A stretch of DNA of 64,000 nucleotides from NCBI RefSeq assembly GCF_026153455.1, contig NZ_CP110629.1:620001-684000 (forward strand). The letters are read 5' to 3'. Shown here one piece after another: positions 36,154 to 45,770 of the stretch. Made by a program: the position numbers and the translations under genes. The notes under the pieces were generated by a model that searched no databases, was not told the origin of the DNA, and saw only the letters and a list, made by a program, of their open reading frames with translations. This DNA is from Marinimicrobium sp. C6131 (GTDB taxonomy: Bacteria > Pseudomonadota > Gammaproteobacteria > Pseudomonadales > Cellvibrionaceae). Within the stretch, counting starts at the first letter, position 1; every line of letters begins with the position of its first letter.

Positions 36154-37098
36154 ATGGATTTGACGATTCAGGACAAGCTCCCTGCTCCCGTAAAGCACTG
36201 GCTCGACATCTTCCTCGCCGCGAGCCAATATTGGCTGGGCAGCCAGGCCTTCATCTACGCCGCCGCGCTGGCGTTCTTCACGGTCTTCTCGATCGCACCG
36301 GTGTTGGTCGTGGTGGTCATGCTCGTTGGGCTGTTTATCGGTGAGCGGGCGGTTCAGGGCCAGCTCTTTGAACAGCTTGAGGGGACCATCGGGCCGGAGG
36401 CCGCCGGAGTGGTTCAGACAGCAGTGGTCAATTCGCAAATTGATCAGAGCGGCATCTGGCCGGCGCTGATCGGGATCACGGCCACCATCATCGGTGCCAC
36501 CACCGTGTTCGCCCAGATGCAGCGGTCTCTGAATGAGATCTGGAGTGTTGTGCCGCGTCCCTCCAAAAGCAGTCTCTGGATCTTTATCAAAAGCCGATTG
36601 TTGTCGCTGACCATCATTCTGGCCATCGGCTTCGTTCTGCTGGTCTCGCTGCTGTTGTCCGTGGCCTTGCGTACCATCATGGCGTTTGCGGAGGAGTGGT
36701 TGCCGGTGCCCGGTTGGGCCATGGTAGGGATGGAACTGTTTCTCTCACTGTTCGTGGTGACGGCGCTGTTTGCTGCGATGTTCAAAATCCTGCCGGATGT
36801 ACTTCTGTCCTGGCGGGACGTTCTGCTCGGCGCCTTCATCACCGCCGTGCTGTTCACGGTGGGCCGCTCCCTGATCGCCATTTACCTGGCCTATACGGCG
36901 ACGGCATCGGCCTATGGTGCCGCCGGCTCTCTGGCGCTGCTCCTGTTATGGGTGAACTATTCCTCCATGATTCTCCTGTTCGGGGCGGCGTTTACCCGGG
37001 CGCACCTTGAGGGCCGGGGTCTGTCAGTGCTGCCCAGGAGCACAGCGGTGCGAGTGCATCGCGAGTTGATTGACGAAGTGCAAAAGAAAAATGAGTGA
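36154..37098 (+). CDS. YihY/BrkB-family inner-membrane protein
   Basis: A 314-residue membrane protein with about six transmembrane segments. The start at MDLTIQDKLP is preferred; a GTG at 36085 would overlap the GNAT gene and add unrelated residues. YWLGSQAFIYAAALAFFTVFSIAPVLVVVVM and TATASAYGAAGSLALLLLWVNYSSMILLFGAAFT are family signatures. Long called ribonuclease BN by mistake; the actual role is unknown. It is 65 bp after the GNAT gene on the same strand. Confidence 0.9.
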   Translation: MDLTIQDKLPAPVKHWLDIFLAASQYWLGSQAFIYAAALAFFTVFSIAPVLVVVVMLVGLFIGERAVQGQLFEQLEGTIGPEAAGVVQTAVVNSQIDQSGIWPALIGITATIIGATTVFAQMQRSLNEIWSVVPRPSKSSLWIFIKSRLLSLTIILAIGFVLLVSLLLSVALRTIMAFAEEWLPVPGWAMVGMELFLSLFVVTALFAAMFKILPDVLLSWRDVLLGAFITAVLFTVGRSLIAIYLAYTATASAYGAAGSLALLLLWVNYSSMILLFGAAFTRAHLEGRGLSVLPRSTAVRVHRELIDEVQKKNE

Positions 37099-37179
37099 GA
37101 AGGCTCATTGCTGCATCTCTTGAAGTCCGGTGACAGGCCGCCGGGCAGTTCGACGCCCCTGTTTCACGGGGCATCAAGC

Positions 37180-37779
37180 TCATACTACCGCGCTCAGACG
37201 TTCAATCCGTTGTTTCGCAGCCGCCAGATTTTTCTCGGCTTTTTCCTTCATCGCCAGGCCTTCGGCGTGGATAAATTCCACATCGGTGATACCGATGAAT
37301 CCGAGAAATTGGCGGACAAAATCGGTCTGGGCGTGGCTTTCACCGTACACTCCTCCGCGGGTCACAAAGACATAGGCCTTTTTGCCTTTGACCAAGCCCT
37401 CCGGGCCGTTCGCGGAGTAGCGGAAGGTAACGCCGGCGCGGGCGACATGGTCGAAGTAGGTATGCAGCGTCGACGGAATGTTGAAGTTGTACATGGGTAT
37501 TCCAAGGAGGATCACATCGGCGCTGACCAGCTCCGCAATCAATGCATCTGATTGGGTGACCGCTTCATGCTGCGCGTCCGTCATCTCATCCGGGGTGGCG
37601 GTGAAGGCCTGGAATCGCTCAAGGTCGAGGTGGGGGACCGGATCTTCGGCCAGGTTGCGATTAATGACTTTGCCGCCAGGGTGCAGGGTCAGCCAGTGCT
37701 CGACGAAACGGTTGATGAGTGCTGAGGACTGTCCCTGCTCTCCGAACAGGCTGCTTTGAATGGTCAATAACGTGCTCAT
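37180..37779 (-). CDS. azoR: FMN-dependent NADH-azoreductase
   Basis: A 199-residue flavodoxin-like quinone/azo reductase. Starts at MSTLLTIQSSLFGEQGQSS with GGAGG 6-11 nt upstream. PMYNFNIPSTLHTYFDHVARAGVTFRYSANGPEGL and the VFVTRGGVY segment are the AzoR flavin-binding signatures. It is transcribed divergently from a LysR regulator, the usual arrangement for electrophile- or quinone-responsive control. Confidence 0.93.
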   Translation of the reverse strand: MSTLLTIQSSLFGEQGQSSALINRFVEHWLTLHPGGKVINRNLAEDPVPHLDLERFQAFTATPDEMTDAQHEAVTQSDALIAELVSADVILLGIPMYNFNIPSTLHTYFDHVARAGVTFRYSANGPEGLVKGKKAYVFVTRGGVYGESHAQTDFVRQFLGFIGITDVEFIHAEGLAMKEKAEKNLAAAKQRIERLSAVV

Positions 37780-37803
37780 GATGTACCTCCAGATCAATTG
37801 TTG

Positions 37804-37825
37804 ATGGCTAGGGGTATCTAACCAT
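37804..37825. promoter_or_regulatory. Candidate LysR-type binding site between azoR and lysR
   Basis: ATGGCTA and TAACCAT form an imperfect 7-bp inverted repeat (6 of 7) around 8 nt, about 25 bp before azoR. It is in the place and of the T-N11-A style expected for the divergent LysR regulator. The match was judged by eye. Confidence 0.4.
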
Positions 37826-37883
37826 TGATCCAGTCGATATAAAAATGCAAATATTGGCTTAAAATCATCAAATGGATAGATAT

Positions 37884-38825
37884 ATGAAAGCGAAACCCAC
37901 CCCCCATATCACGTTGGAGCAATGGCGCTGCCTAGTGGCTGTGGTTGATGCCGGGGGCTACGTCCAGGCCGCCGAGGCGTTGCATAAGAGTCAGTCCTCA
38001 ATCACTTATGCGGTGCAGAGGCTTGAGCACATGCTGGACGTCAAGGTGTTCTCGATTCAGGGGCGAAAGGCGACGCTGACCCCGGTCGGGCGCATGTTGT
38101 ACCAACGCGCGCAGCAGTTGCTGGAAGACTCGTTAAATATCGAACGGGCGGCGGGCAAGGCCTCTGCGGGCTGGGAGAGTGAGATTGCCGTTGCCGTGGA
38201 GGTACTGTTTCCCGCCTGGCTGCTGCTGGAATGCCTCGACGCGTTTGGAGAGATCAGTCCGCAGACCCGGATCAACGTTTATGAAACGGTGCTTGATGGC
38301 GGCAAAGAGTTGTTGAAGCGGGGCGAGGTGGACCTTGCGATCCTGCCACAGATTCCGGTCGGTTACGATGGTTCTATTATTCAGCGTGGCGCCAAAATCA
38401 TTCCTGTTGCCCACCCCGATCATCCTTTGCATCAGTTGGGGCGTGAACTGTCACTCCGCGACCTTCGCAAGCACCGACATGTTGTCGTGCGCGATACCTC
38501 CTCTGAGCGCAACGACCGAACGTACACCGTGGACGTGGAGCAACGGTGGACGGTGACCAATATGGCGACCCTGATTGGCGCGGTATCGCGTGGATACGGT
38601 TTTGCCTGGTTGATGGAGGAGAAAATTCGGCATGAACTGGCCGCTGGGACTCTCAAGCCTCTGCCCATGCGTAAAGGGCGCGAACGCTTTGTCGATCTGT
38701 ATCTGGTGTTTGCCGGCGGCGATGTGGCAGGTCCGGGCGTGGAGCGCCTGGCACACATCATCCGGGATAGAACCCAGACCGCGTGCGCCAGGTTTCTATC
38801 CGATAAAGAGCCTGAACAGCGGTAA
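37884..38825 (+). CDS. LysR-family transcriptional regulator
   Basis: A 313-residue regulator. The winged HTH is LEQWRCLVAVVDAGGYVQAAEALHKSQSSITYAVQRLEHML (residues about 11-52), followed by the linker helix and a periplasmic-binding-like effector domain. The second ATG (37884) is favoured by GGATAG upstream; an ATG at 37872 adds four residues. It probably controls azoR and itself. Effector unknown. Confidence 0.9.
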   Translation: MKAKPTPHITLEQWRCLVAVVDAGGYVQAAEALHKSQSSITYAVQRLEHMLDVKVFSIQGRKATLTPVGRMLYQRAQQLLEDSLNIERAAGKASAGWESEIAVAVEVLFPAWLLLECLDAFGEISPQTRINVYETVLDGGKELLKRGEVDLAILPQIPVGYDGSIIQRGAKIIPVAHPDHPLHQLGRELSLRDLRKHRHVVVRDTSSERNDRTYTVDVEQRWTVTNMATLIGAVSRGYGFAWLMEEKIRHELAAGTLKPLPMRKGRERFVDLYLVFAGGDVAGPGVERLAHIIRDRTQTACARFLSDKEPEQR

Positions 38826-38917
38826 GTACGCGATTTGCAGCTATACTTTTGCTGAGCAGAACAAGGATATGACCCCGTCCTTCGCGGCCGGCACCGCTTT
38901 GCATTGGGGGTTGGACG

Positions 38918-39688
38918 ATGACGCAGAGTCTTCCACCAGAGCCTTCCAGCAGGCTACCGTCGCCGCTATTCGCCATAGCGGGGGGCATTCTTTTTGTGGC
39001 GGTTTTGCTGGCGGTGCTGATCTACTTCGATGTGCATGAGCAGGTGGTCGCGCTGTTGGAGTGGTTCAGGGACCAGGGCGTCTGGGCGCCGGTGCTGTTC
39101 ATGCTGGTCATGGCCGCTGTGGTGGTGCTGCTGCTTCCGGGCGCGCTGTTCACCGTGGGGGCGGGCTTTGTGTTTGGCCCGGTGCTGGGGACCTGCTATG
39201 TGGTGGTGGGTACCACGCTCGGCGCTACCCTGGCTTTTCTGGGCGCCCGCTATTTTTTTGGGGCCCGTGCGCGCCAGTTCGTCGTAAGGCACACCCGCCT
39301 GAGGCTGGTCAGTGAGGAACTGACGCCCAATGGCTGGAAAATTGTTCTGCTGATCCGCCTTATTCCCTTCTTTCCCAGCAAGCTGGCCAATTATTTTTTT
39401 GGCCTGACCCAGTTTCGGCTGTCGGGTTATATGGTGGGGTCGTTTATCGGTTTTATTCCTTTCTCCCTGCACAATGTGTACCTGGGCTCCATCGTTGCCG
39501 ATCTGTCGCAACTGGGTACCCGGGAACTGGATCGTTCTCCGCTGGAGTGGGGGATTTACGGTCTCGGCTTCGTCGCGACGGTGGTGGCGATTGTGTACCT
39601 CAACCGCCTGGCCCGGCGCGCTCTGGCGCCCTATACCGACCCACCGGGCACCGATGACAATGCCGCTGCCCGCGGGGGCACGCCATGA
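38918..39688 (+). CDS. TVP38/TMEM64 (VTT, DedA-like) membrane protein
   Basis: A 256-residue inner-membrane protein. The VTT core is clear: PGALFTVGAGFVFGPVLGTCYVVVGTTLGATLAFLGARYFFG (residues about 74-115) and LLIRLIPFFPSKLANYFFGLTQ with the re-entrant Pro/Arg motif, then SFIGFIPFSLHNVYLGS. Related VTT/DedA proteins act in lipid scrambling or flipping. The last 4 bp overlap the next gene (ATGA). It opens a four-gene operon with a glycosidase, a glycosyltransferase and a phosphodiesterase/EEP fusion. Confidence 0.88.
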   Translation: MTQSLPPEPSSRLPSPLFAIAGGILFVAVLLAVLIYFDVHEQVVALLEWFRDQGVWAPVLFMLVMAAVVVLLLPGALFTVGAGFVFGPVLGTCYVVVGTTLGATLAFLGARYFFGARARQFVVRHTRLRLVSEELTPNGWKIVLLIRLIPFFPSKLANYFFGLTQFRLSGYMVGSFIGFIPFSLHNVYLGSIVADLSQLGTRELDRSPLEWGIYGLGFVATVVAIVYLNRLARRALAPYTDPPGTDDNAAARGGTP

Positions 39689-41946
39689 CCTGGATGAAGT
39701 GGTTACCCTGGCGTTTTGCCATTCGCTATGTGGCCCGCAAACACGGGTTCCTGGACCCGGTGGCTCTGCTGGCGCGGCTGCATCAGTTTGCTCAGCCCTC
39801 GGAAGTGGGGGAGCCAATCGAGTTGCTGCGCGCCGGCGTGGTATTTCACGCGCGGGGGCTGATCAACAGTCGGGTAATCCAGCACAACCTGGACTGGGTC
39901 TGGCCCTTCTGGATCGAGCGGCAGTTCGACCCTTGCGACCCGTCGTTTATTCCGCGCGCCTTCTCCATTACCCACATCAACCTGACCCACCGCAACTGGA
40001 CGGCCATCGGTTACCCGGACGTGGAAGAGCTACCCATTGTCGATCCCCGGGGGCTGTTGACCCCGTTTCTCGACGGTTGGTCGCTGGACGGCTGGCTGTT
40101 GGCCGGGGACGGCCGCTGCCTGTTGCCCTCGCGCACGCCGGCGTGTCGGCAGCAGCAACAACTGACGCCGGGGCTGAGCATCAGCACCGAGAGCGCCATG
40201 GACGACCTCCAGTTGACCGCCCGGGCACGGGTGGTGTTGGAAGCGGGCCAGCCGGTATGCCAGTTGCAGTTGAGCGGACGGGCAGCCAGCGACGGCTGGC
40301 TGGTGCTGGCGCTGCGGCCACAGAACCCGGAGGGGATCAGTTTTGTACACCGGGTCAGCCTGTCCCCGGAGCGCGATGCCTGGCTGGTTGACGGTGTGCG
40401 ACGGGTGGAATTCGACACCCGGGTGGCGCGGCACCACGTATCCGATTATCGCGACGGGGATGTCTATATCCATCTGCTGGAGCGGGAAGAACAGACGCAG
40501 GGAATTTGCGACGTCGGCATGGTGACGGCGGCGGCGATGTTTCCTGTGGTGGCGGGGCAGACGTGCGAGGTCCGGGCCAGTATTCCTCTTTCAGAGGGGA
40601 GCGAAAAGGCTTATCCGCAAGAGGCTTGGCCGACTCTTCAAGCGCAACATTGCCGACTCAGCTGCCCCGAGGCGCGCTACCAGTTTCTCTATGACGCGGC
40701 CATCAGCTCCCTGATTCTGCATTCCCCAAAAGATGTATACCCGGGGCCGTTCACTTACAAGCGGTTCTGGTTTCGTGATGCCGCCTTTCTGATTCACGCC
40801 CTGCTGTGCGCGGGTTTTACCGAGCGGGCGGAGCGGGCGCTGGCGCAATTTCCGGCGCGGCAGACGGCGACCGGCTTTTTTCGATCGCAAGAGGGGGAGT
40901 GGGATTCCAACGGCCAGGTGCTGTGGATTCTGGAACGCTTCTTCGCCATGACGGGTAAGACACCCTCGCCCAACTGGCTGAAATGCATCAAGCGTGGCGC
41001 CCGCTGGATCGAGCGCAAGCGGATCAGGAACGCGCCGGATGCACCGCACGCCGGTTTGTTGCCCGCCGGGTTCAGTGCCGAGCATCTGGGCCCCAATGAT
41101 TATTACTACTGGGACGACTTTTGGGGCGTGGCGGGGTTGCGTGCTGCGGCCCGCTTGTTGGGTGAACAGGATCCCGAGGCGAGCGAGACCTTTGCTAAGG
41201 GAGCGGATGACTTTGCCGCAGCCATCGAGCGCAGTCTGGCGGGCTGTGAGATCCGGCTGGGGCGCCCGGCCATGCCGGCCTCTCCCTACCGGCGACTGGA
41301 TGCCGGAGCCATCGGTTCCCTGGCGGTGGGTTACCCGATCCAGGGTTGTGCCCCGACGGACCGGCGTCTGCTGGATACCGTCGAGTTTCTGCTCAAGCAC
41401 TGCTTTGTGAACGGTGCTTTCTACCAGGACATGATTCATTCCGGGCTCAATGCCTACCTGACGCTGCACGTTGCCCAGGTATTGCTGCGTGCCGGTGACT
41501 CGCGCTATCTGGACTTGATGGATAGTGTCGCCGAGCTGGCGTCGCCAACGGGGCAATGGCCCGAGGCAATTCATCCTCTCACCGGGGGTGGTTGCATGGG
41601 GGATGGCCACCACGTCTGGGCGTCGGCGGAATGGGTGCTGATGGTACGGCACTGTTTTGTGCGGGAGGAGGGCGGTCAGCTGATTCTCTGCGATGGGATT
41701 CCGGCCCGCTGGCTCGAGCAGGAGCAACCCATCCACTTTGGGCCGGCGCCCACAGCGTTCGGTGCGGTGACGCTCAGCCTCTGGCCCAATCCCGGCGCTC
41801 AGCCTCGCGTGGAGTGGCAGGGGGACTGGCACCGGGAGGCGCCGGACATTGTTCTGGCCCTGCCCGGTTACGAGCGGGTTCATGTCAGCGCCGAGCGGAA
41901 TGCCTGTGTGCTGCGAAGGACGGTTAAAGAGGACGCTGAGCGATGA
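39685..41946 (+). CDS. Six-hairpin glycosidase-like protein
   Basis: A 753-residue protein without a signal peptide. The N-terminal ~320 residues form a beta-rich domain (HINLTHRNWTAIGYPDVEELPIVDPRGLLTPF, RVSLSPERDAWLV). From about residue 340 an (alpha/alpha)6-barrel region resembles GH15 and amylo-1,6-glucosidases: YKRFWFRDAAFLIHALLCAGF, FFRSQEGEWDSNGQVLWILERFF, NDYYYWDDFWGVAGLRAAARLL and HHVWASAEWVLMV. The Asp in FRDAAF and Glu/Asp in EGEWDSNGQ or YYWDDFW are catalytic candidates. It starts inside the TVP38 stop and ends inside the glycosyltransferase start. Substrate unknown; cytoplasmic location suggests trimming or remodelling of a glycan or glycolipid. Confidence 0.75.
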   Translation: MTWMKWLPWRFAIRYVARKHGFLDPVALLARLHQFAQPSEVGEPIELLRAGVVFHARGLINSRVIQHNLDWVWPFWIERQFDPCDPSFIPRAFSITHINLTHRNWTAIGYPDVEELPIVDPRGLLTPFLDGWSLDGWLLAGDGRCLLPSRTPACRQQQQLTPGLSISTESAMDDLQLTARARVVLEAGQPVCQLQLSGRAASDGWLVLALRPQNPEGISFVHRVSLSPERDAWLVDGVRRVEFDTRVARHHVSDYRDGDVYIHLLEREEQTQGICDVGMVTAAAMFPVVAGQTCEVRASIPLSEGSEKAYPQEAWPTLQAQHCRLSCPEARYQFLYDAAISSLILHSPKDVYPGPFTYKRFWFRDAAFLIHALLCAGFTERAERALAQFPARQTATGFFRSQEGEWDSNGQVLWILERFFAMTGKTPSPNWLKCIKRGARWIERKRIRNAPDAPHAGLLPAGFSAEHLGPNDYYYWDDFWGVAGLRAAARLLGEQDPEASETFAKGADDFAAAIERSLAGCEIRLGRPAMPASPYRRLDAGAIGSLAVGYPIQGCAPTDRRLLDTVEFLLKHCFVNGAFYQDMIHSGLNAYLTLHVAQVLLRAGDSRYLDLMDSVAELASPTGQWPEAIHPLTGGGCMGDGHHVWASAEWVLMVRHCFVREEGGQLILCDGIPARWLEQEQPIHFGPAPTAFGAVTLSLWPNPGAQPRVEWQGDWHREAPDIVLALPGYERVHVSAERNACVLRRTVKEDAER

Positions 41947-43247
41947 ACATTTTATTGGTAACCAATACCTTTACGCCACACGTTGGCGGGGTGTCACGCT
42001 CGGTGGTCGCCTTTGCCCGGGAATACCGACAGCGCGGTCACCGGGTATTGGTGCTGGCTCCCCGGTTTCCCAACATGCCCGCACGAGAACAGGACGTCGT
42101 GCGCGTCGCGGCCATCCAGAATTTCAATGCCAGTGATTTCTCGGTGGCGCTGCCGTTTCATCAGGGATTGAGCGATGCCCTGGATGACTTTGAGCCGGAT
42201 ATTGTCCATTCCCAGCATCCGTTCCTTTTGGGAATGACCGCTCTGCGGGTGGCCCGCTACCGGAAGTTACCCCTGGTATTCACCCATCACACACTGTACG
42301 AGCAGTACACGCACTATGTGCCGGGGGACTCGCCGGCGCTCAAACGTTTCGCCATTGAGTTGGCCACCCGCTACGCCAACCAGTGTGACTGGGTGTTTGC
42401 CCCCAGCGACAGCATCCGGCAACTGCTGACCGAGCGCGGCGTCACCACCCCGGTCAGCGTCGTCCCGACCGGTGTGTCTCTGGAGAACTTCGCCCGGGGG
42501 GATGGCGCGGCCGTGCGCGAGCAGTGCGGGATACCGCGGGATGCCTTTGTGGTCGGGCATCTCGGTCGATTGGCGCCGGAGAAGAATCTCGCGTTTATGA
42601 CGGCGGCGTTGGTGGATTTTTTGCGAGTCCACTCCGATGGTCACTGCCTGGTGGTCGGTGAGGGCCCCTATGCCGGTGAGCTGCGCGCGGCTTTTCAGCA
42701 GGCCGGGCTGGCGGCGCGGCTGCATACTCTCGGAGTCCTCCTGCAACAGTCTCTCGCCAATGCCCTCCATTCGATGGATGTATTTGCGTTTGCCTCTCTC
42801 AGCGAAACCCAGGGCATGGTGCTGACCGAAGCCATGGCGGCGGGCTTGCCGGTGGTGGCGTTGGATGCCTCGGGTGTGCGGGAGGTGGTGAGGGATGGCT
42901 GGAACGGGCGCCTGTTGCCGACCGGGAGCGTGGCATCATTCAGTGACGCCCTGGGCTGGGTTCGGGCGTTGCCCGCCGAGCAGCGGGCGGTATTGCGACG
43001 GCATGCGCTGGAGACCGCCGAGACCTACTCCATGCCCCGATCGGCGGACAAGGCTCTGGGGCTCTATGCCGACCTGATCGCCCGGGGCGGCACCGGTAGG
43101 GGCGGCGAGGACCGTCACTGGGAGGATGTGCTCACCTGGATCAGGACGGAGTGGAAAATCCTGAAAAGCCTGGCGGAAGCCGGAGATGCGGCGGTCACCC
43201 CGGTTCATCCCAAGGACCCGAAAAAGGGTGGGCAGACAGCACCATGA
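41943..43247 (+). CDS. GT4-family glycosyltransferase
   Basis: A 434-residue GT-B glycosyltransferase. It starts with ILLVTNTFTPHVGGVSRSV (Gly-rich acceptor loop), has HSQHPFLLG and FTHHTLYEQYTHYVP in the N-terminal half, and the donor-site signatures GHLGRLAPEKNL and ETQGMVLTEAMAAGLPVVA (E-X7-E). The THHTxYexYxHYvP segment resembles diacylglycerol glucosyl- or mannosyltransferases that make membrane glycolipids. The C-terminal ~45 residues form a charged extension. ATGA overlap on both sides places it firmly in the operon. Confidence 0.9.
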   Translation: MNILLVTNTFTPHVGGVSRSVVAFAREYRQRGHRVLVLAPRFPNMPAREQDVVRVAAIQNFNASDFSVALPFHQGLSDALDDFEPDIVHSQHPFLLGMTALRVARYRKLPLVFTHHTLYEQYTHYVPGDSPALKRFAIELATRYANQCDWVFAPSDSIRQLLTERGVTTPVSVVPTGVSLENFARGDGAAVREQCGIPRDAFVVGHLGRLAPEKNLAFMTAALVDFLRVHSDGHCLVVGEGPYAGELRAAFQQAGLAARLHTLGVLLQQSLANALHSMDVFAFASLSETQGMVLTEAMAAGLPVVALDASGVREVVRDGWNGRLLPTGSVASFSDALGWVRALPAEQRAVLRRHALETAETYSMPRSADKALGLYADLIARGGTGRGGEDRHWEDVLTWIRTEWKILKSLAEAGDAAVTPVHPKDPKKGGQTAP

Positions 43248-45652
43248 TTGGCCGGGTGGAGGTGTTCTTTCGTCGGTTGCGTCGCAACCTCAGCCGCAGC
43301 CTCTGGTTATCGAGACTGCTGAAGTTGCCGGTGTCCGAGGGTTCGCCCAATCGGCCCGGTCTGATTATGGTGCAGGTGGATGGCCTCTCCCAGCGACAGT
43401 TTGAACGGGCACTGGCAAAAGGGGAGTTGCCCTTTCTCCGACGTCTGCTGCAACGCGAGCATTACCGGGTACACCCGCACTACTCCGGGTTGCCTTCGTC
43501 GACGCCGGCGGTTCAGGCCGAGCTGTTTTACGGTGTCAAAGGGGCGGTCCCCGCGTTTTCGTTTCGCGACCGTGATACCGGTAAACGGGTCAGCATGTTT
43601 GACGCCGACGCCGCAACCAAGGTGCAGGAACGCTGCGCCAGTGAAGAGTTCGAACCGTTGCTGAAAGCGGGTAGCGCCTACGTCGATAACTACACCGGTG
43701 GCGCCAGTGAGGCGCACTTCTGCGCAACGTCTGTCGGATGGGGCCCGGCCTTGCGCAGCGCCAATCCTCTGGTGCTGATCGCGTTTCTGTGCGTCAACTT
43801 TTACAGCTTTCTGCGCATGCTCGTTCTGTTTTTCACCGAGCTGGGTTTGTCACTGGTGGATGCGATTCGCGGCGTTACCCGCGGTCAGGATATCGTTACC
43901 GAGTTGAAATTCATCCCGGCGCGGGTGGGAATTACCATTCTCCTGCGCGAGCTGTGCGTGATCGGTGGCAAGATCGATATCGTCCGGGGGCTGCCGGTCA
44001 TTCACATCAATTTTCTCGGGTATGACGAACAGGCTCATCGACGGGGCCCGGGTTCCCTGTTCGCCCACTGGACGCTGAAAGGCATCGATGATGCCATATC
44101 CCGTTTATGGCATGCGGCTCATCATGCGCCGTGGCGCCACTATGATCTGTGGGTGTATTCCGATCACGGCCAGTCGCACGCTACGAACTATCACGAGATG
44201 CAAGGCTACAGCCTTAAAGATGCGGTGGTTCGGGCCGCGGAAACCCTGGCACTGAACGCCGCCACCGAGCTCAGGACCAGGCCCCCCAGTAAACAGGGGC
44301 AACGCGCGCGGGTACTGGGAGGGCGACGGGTGCAACGCTGGTTTTCCGTGTTGGGCATCAACGGCGATGAGGTGCCGGCGCAACATTGGGTTGTCTCCGC
44401 CCTGGGCCCGGTGGGGCATGCCTATTCGCCGGTGCCGTTGAGTGACCGGGAGCGGGTGGCGCTGAGCCATGAGCTGGTACACACGCACAGGGTTTCTGCG
44501 GTGCTGACCGTGATGGCCTCCGGAAGCATCCTCGCCTGTACCGCTCAGGGGGAACTGTCACTCCCGGAGGACAGTGCGCGGCTGTTTGGTGCCGGGCACC
44601 CGTTTGTGGCGGTGATGGGTGACGACCTGGTGCGATTGTGTCGGCACAAGGATGCGGGCGACCTGGTCCTGCTGGGCTGGTGTGATGGCGCGCCGTCGCT
44701 GACCTTTGCCCAGGAGAATGGTGCACACGGCGGTGTGGCACCAGAGGAAACCGGCGGCTTCGCACTCTTGCCCAGAGACGTACCCTTGCGGGCCTCGCCT
44801 CACCCTTTCCTGCGCCCTCTGGACCTGCGCGAGGCGGCGTTGCGACTTCTCGGGAGGGCGGAACCTCATGCGACGACCGGCACTTTTCAGTGGGAAACCC
44901 CGAAGGCGGAGAGTCTTCGGGTGATGACCTACAACGTCCACAGCTGTATCGGCATGGATGGCAAAGTGGATACCCGGCGTATCGCCCGCGTGATTGCCCA
45001 GGCTCAACCGGATGTCGTGGCGCTGCAGGAACTGGATGTGGGCAAGGCGCGCAGCTTTGGCAAGGACCAGGCTCATCTGATTGCGCGCCATCTGGATATG
45101 GACTTCCACTTTCATCCGGTCATTCATCTGGAGGAGGAACTCTACGGAGACGCCATCCTGACGCGATTACCCCTGCGCCTGATCAAGGCGGGGCCCTTGC
45201 CCGGTCTGGAGGGCAACCTTCAGCGAGAGCCGCGCGGGGCTCTGTGGGTGGCGGTAGAATTCAGGGACCGTGAAATTCAGATCATCAATACTCACCTGGG
45301 ACTGAGCGTGCGTGAGCGCGGGGTTCAGGTCGACGCACTACTGGGCCGCGAGTGGTTGAGTCACGCCGACTGCCAGGGACCGGTGATACTGTGTGGCGAT
45401 TTCAACGCAATGCCGTCGTCGGCGGTTTACCGCCAGTTGGCCGCCCGTTTCAAGGATGTGCAGACCCAGATTCCGGGGCTCAGGCCACGAGGCACTTTTT
45501 TCAGCCGCTTTCCCCAGATGCGCCTCGACCACATTTTCATCAGCGATGATCTGGCGGCGGTCACTATGACCACCATCGATTCCCAACTGGCGCGCACGGC
45601 CTCGGATCACCTGCCACTGGTGGCGGAGGTTCTGGTTTCTGGCAGGCCGTAA
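43244..45652 (+). CDS. Alkaline-phosphatase-type phosphodiesterase fused to EEP phosphatase
   Basis: An 802-residue two-domain protein; the ATG overlaps the previous stop. Domain 1 (about 35-500) is an alkaline phosphatase/nucleotide-pyrophosphatase fold: LIMVQVDGLS (metal Asp46), GLPSSTPAVQAELFYG (nucleophile Ser/Thr near 85-87), INFLGYDEQAHRRGPGS (Asp, His) and VYSDHGQSHATNYHE. A hydrophobic stretch (about 172-205) may anchor it in the membrane. Domain 2 (about 555-800) is an endonuclease/exonuclease/phosphatase fold: MTYNVHSC, VVALQELDVG (Glu), NTHLGLS, LCGDFNAMPSS, LDHIFIS and SDHLPLVAEV, all catalytic residues present. The pair could hydrolyse phosphodiester and monoester bonds of a phospholipid or glycan. 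Confidence 0.85.
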   Translation: MIGRVEVFFRRLRRNLSRSLWLSRLLKLPVSEGSPNRPGLIMVQVDGLSQRQFERALAKGELPFLRRLLQREHYRVHPHYSGLPSSTPAVQAELFYGVKGAVPAFSFRDRDTGKRVSMFDADAATKVQERCASEEFEPLLKAGSAYVDNYTGGASEAHFCATSVGWGPALRSANPLVLIAFLCVNFYSFLRMLVLFFTELGLSLVDAIRGVTRGQDIVTELKFIPARVGITILLRELCVIGGKIDIVRGLPVIHINFLGYDEQAHRRGPGSLFAHWTLKGIDDAISRLWHAAHHAPWRHYDLWVYSDHGQSHATNYHEMQGYSLKDAVVRAAETLALNAATELRTRPPSKQGQRARVLGGRRVQRWFSVLGINGDEVPAQHWVVSALGPVGHAYSPVPLSDRERVALSHELVHTHRVSAVLTVMASGSILACTAQGELSLPEDSARLFGAGHPFVAVMGDDLVRLCRHKDAGDLVLLGWCDGAPSLTFAQENGAHGGVAPEETGGFALLPRDVPLRASPHPFLRPLDLREAALRLLGRAEPHATTGTFQWETPKAESLRVMTYNVHSCIGMDGKVDTRRIARVIAQAQPDVVALQELDVGKARSFGKDQAHLIARHLDMDFHFHPVIHLEEELYGDAILTRLPLRLIKAGPLPGLEGNLQREPRGALWVAVEFRDREIQIINTHLGLSVRERGVQVDALLGREWLSHADCQGPVILCGDFNAMPSSAVYRQLAARFKDVQTQIPGLRPRGTFFSRFPQMRLDHIFISDDLAAVTMTTIDSQLARTASDHLPLVAEVLVSGRP

Positions 45653-45770
45653 TGTTTTGACAAAGACGTCGCGGTAAACGACCCTCACGCAGAACGCTTG
45701 ACGATTTGGCCGCACGAAGCGGAACCGGTCATTTCGCCTCGCACCCTTCATCCGGTGTTATTGAGCAGTG

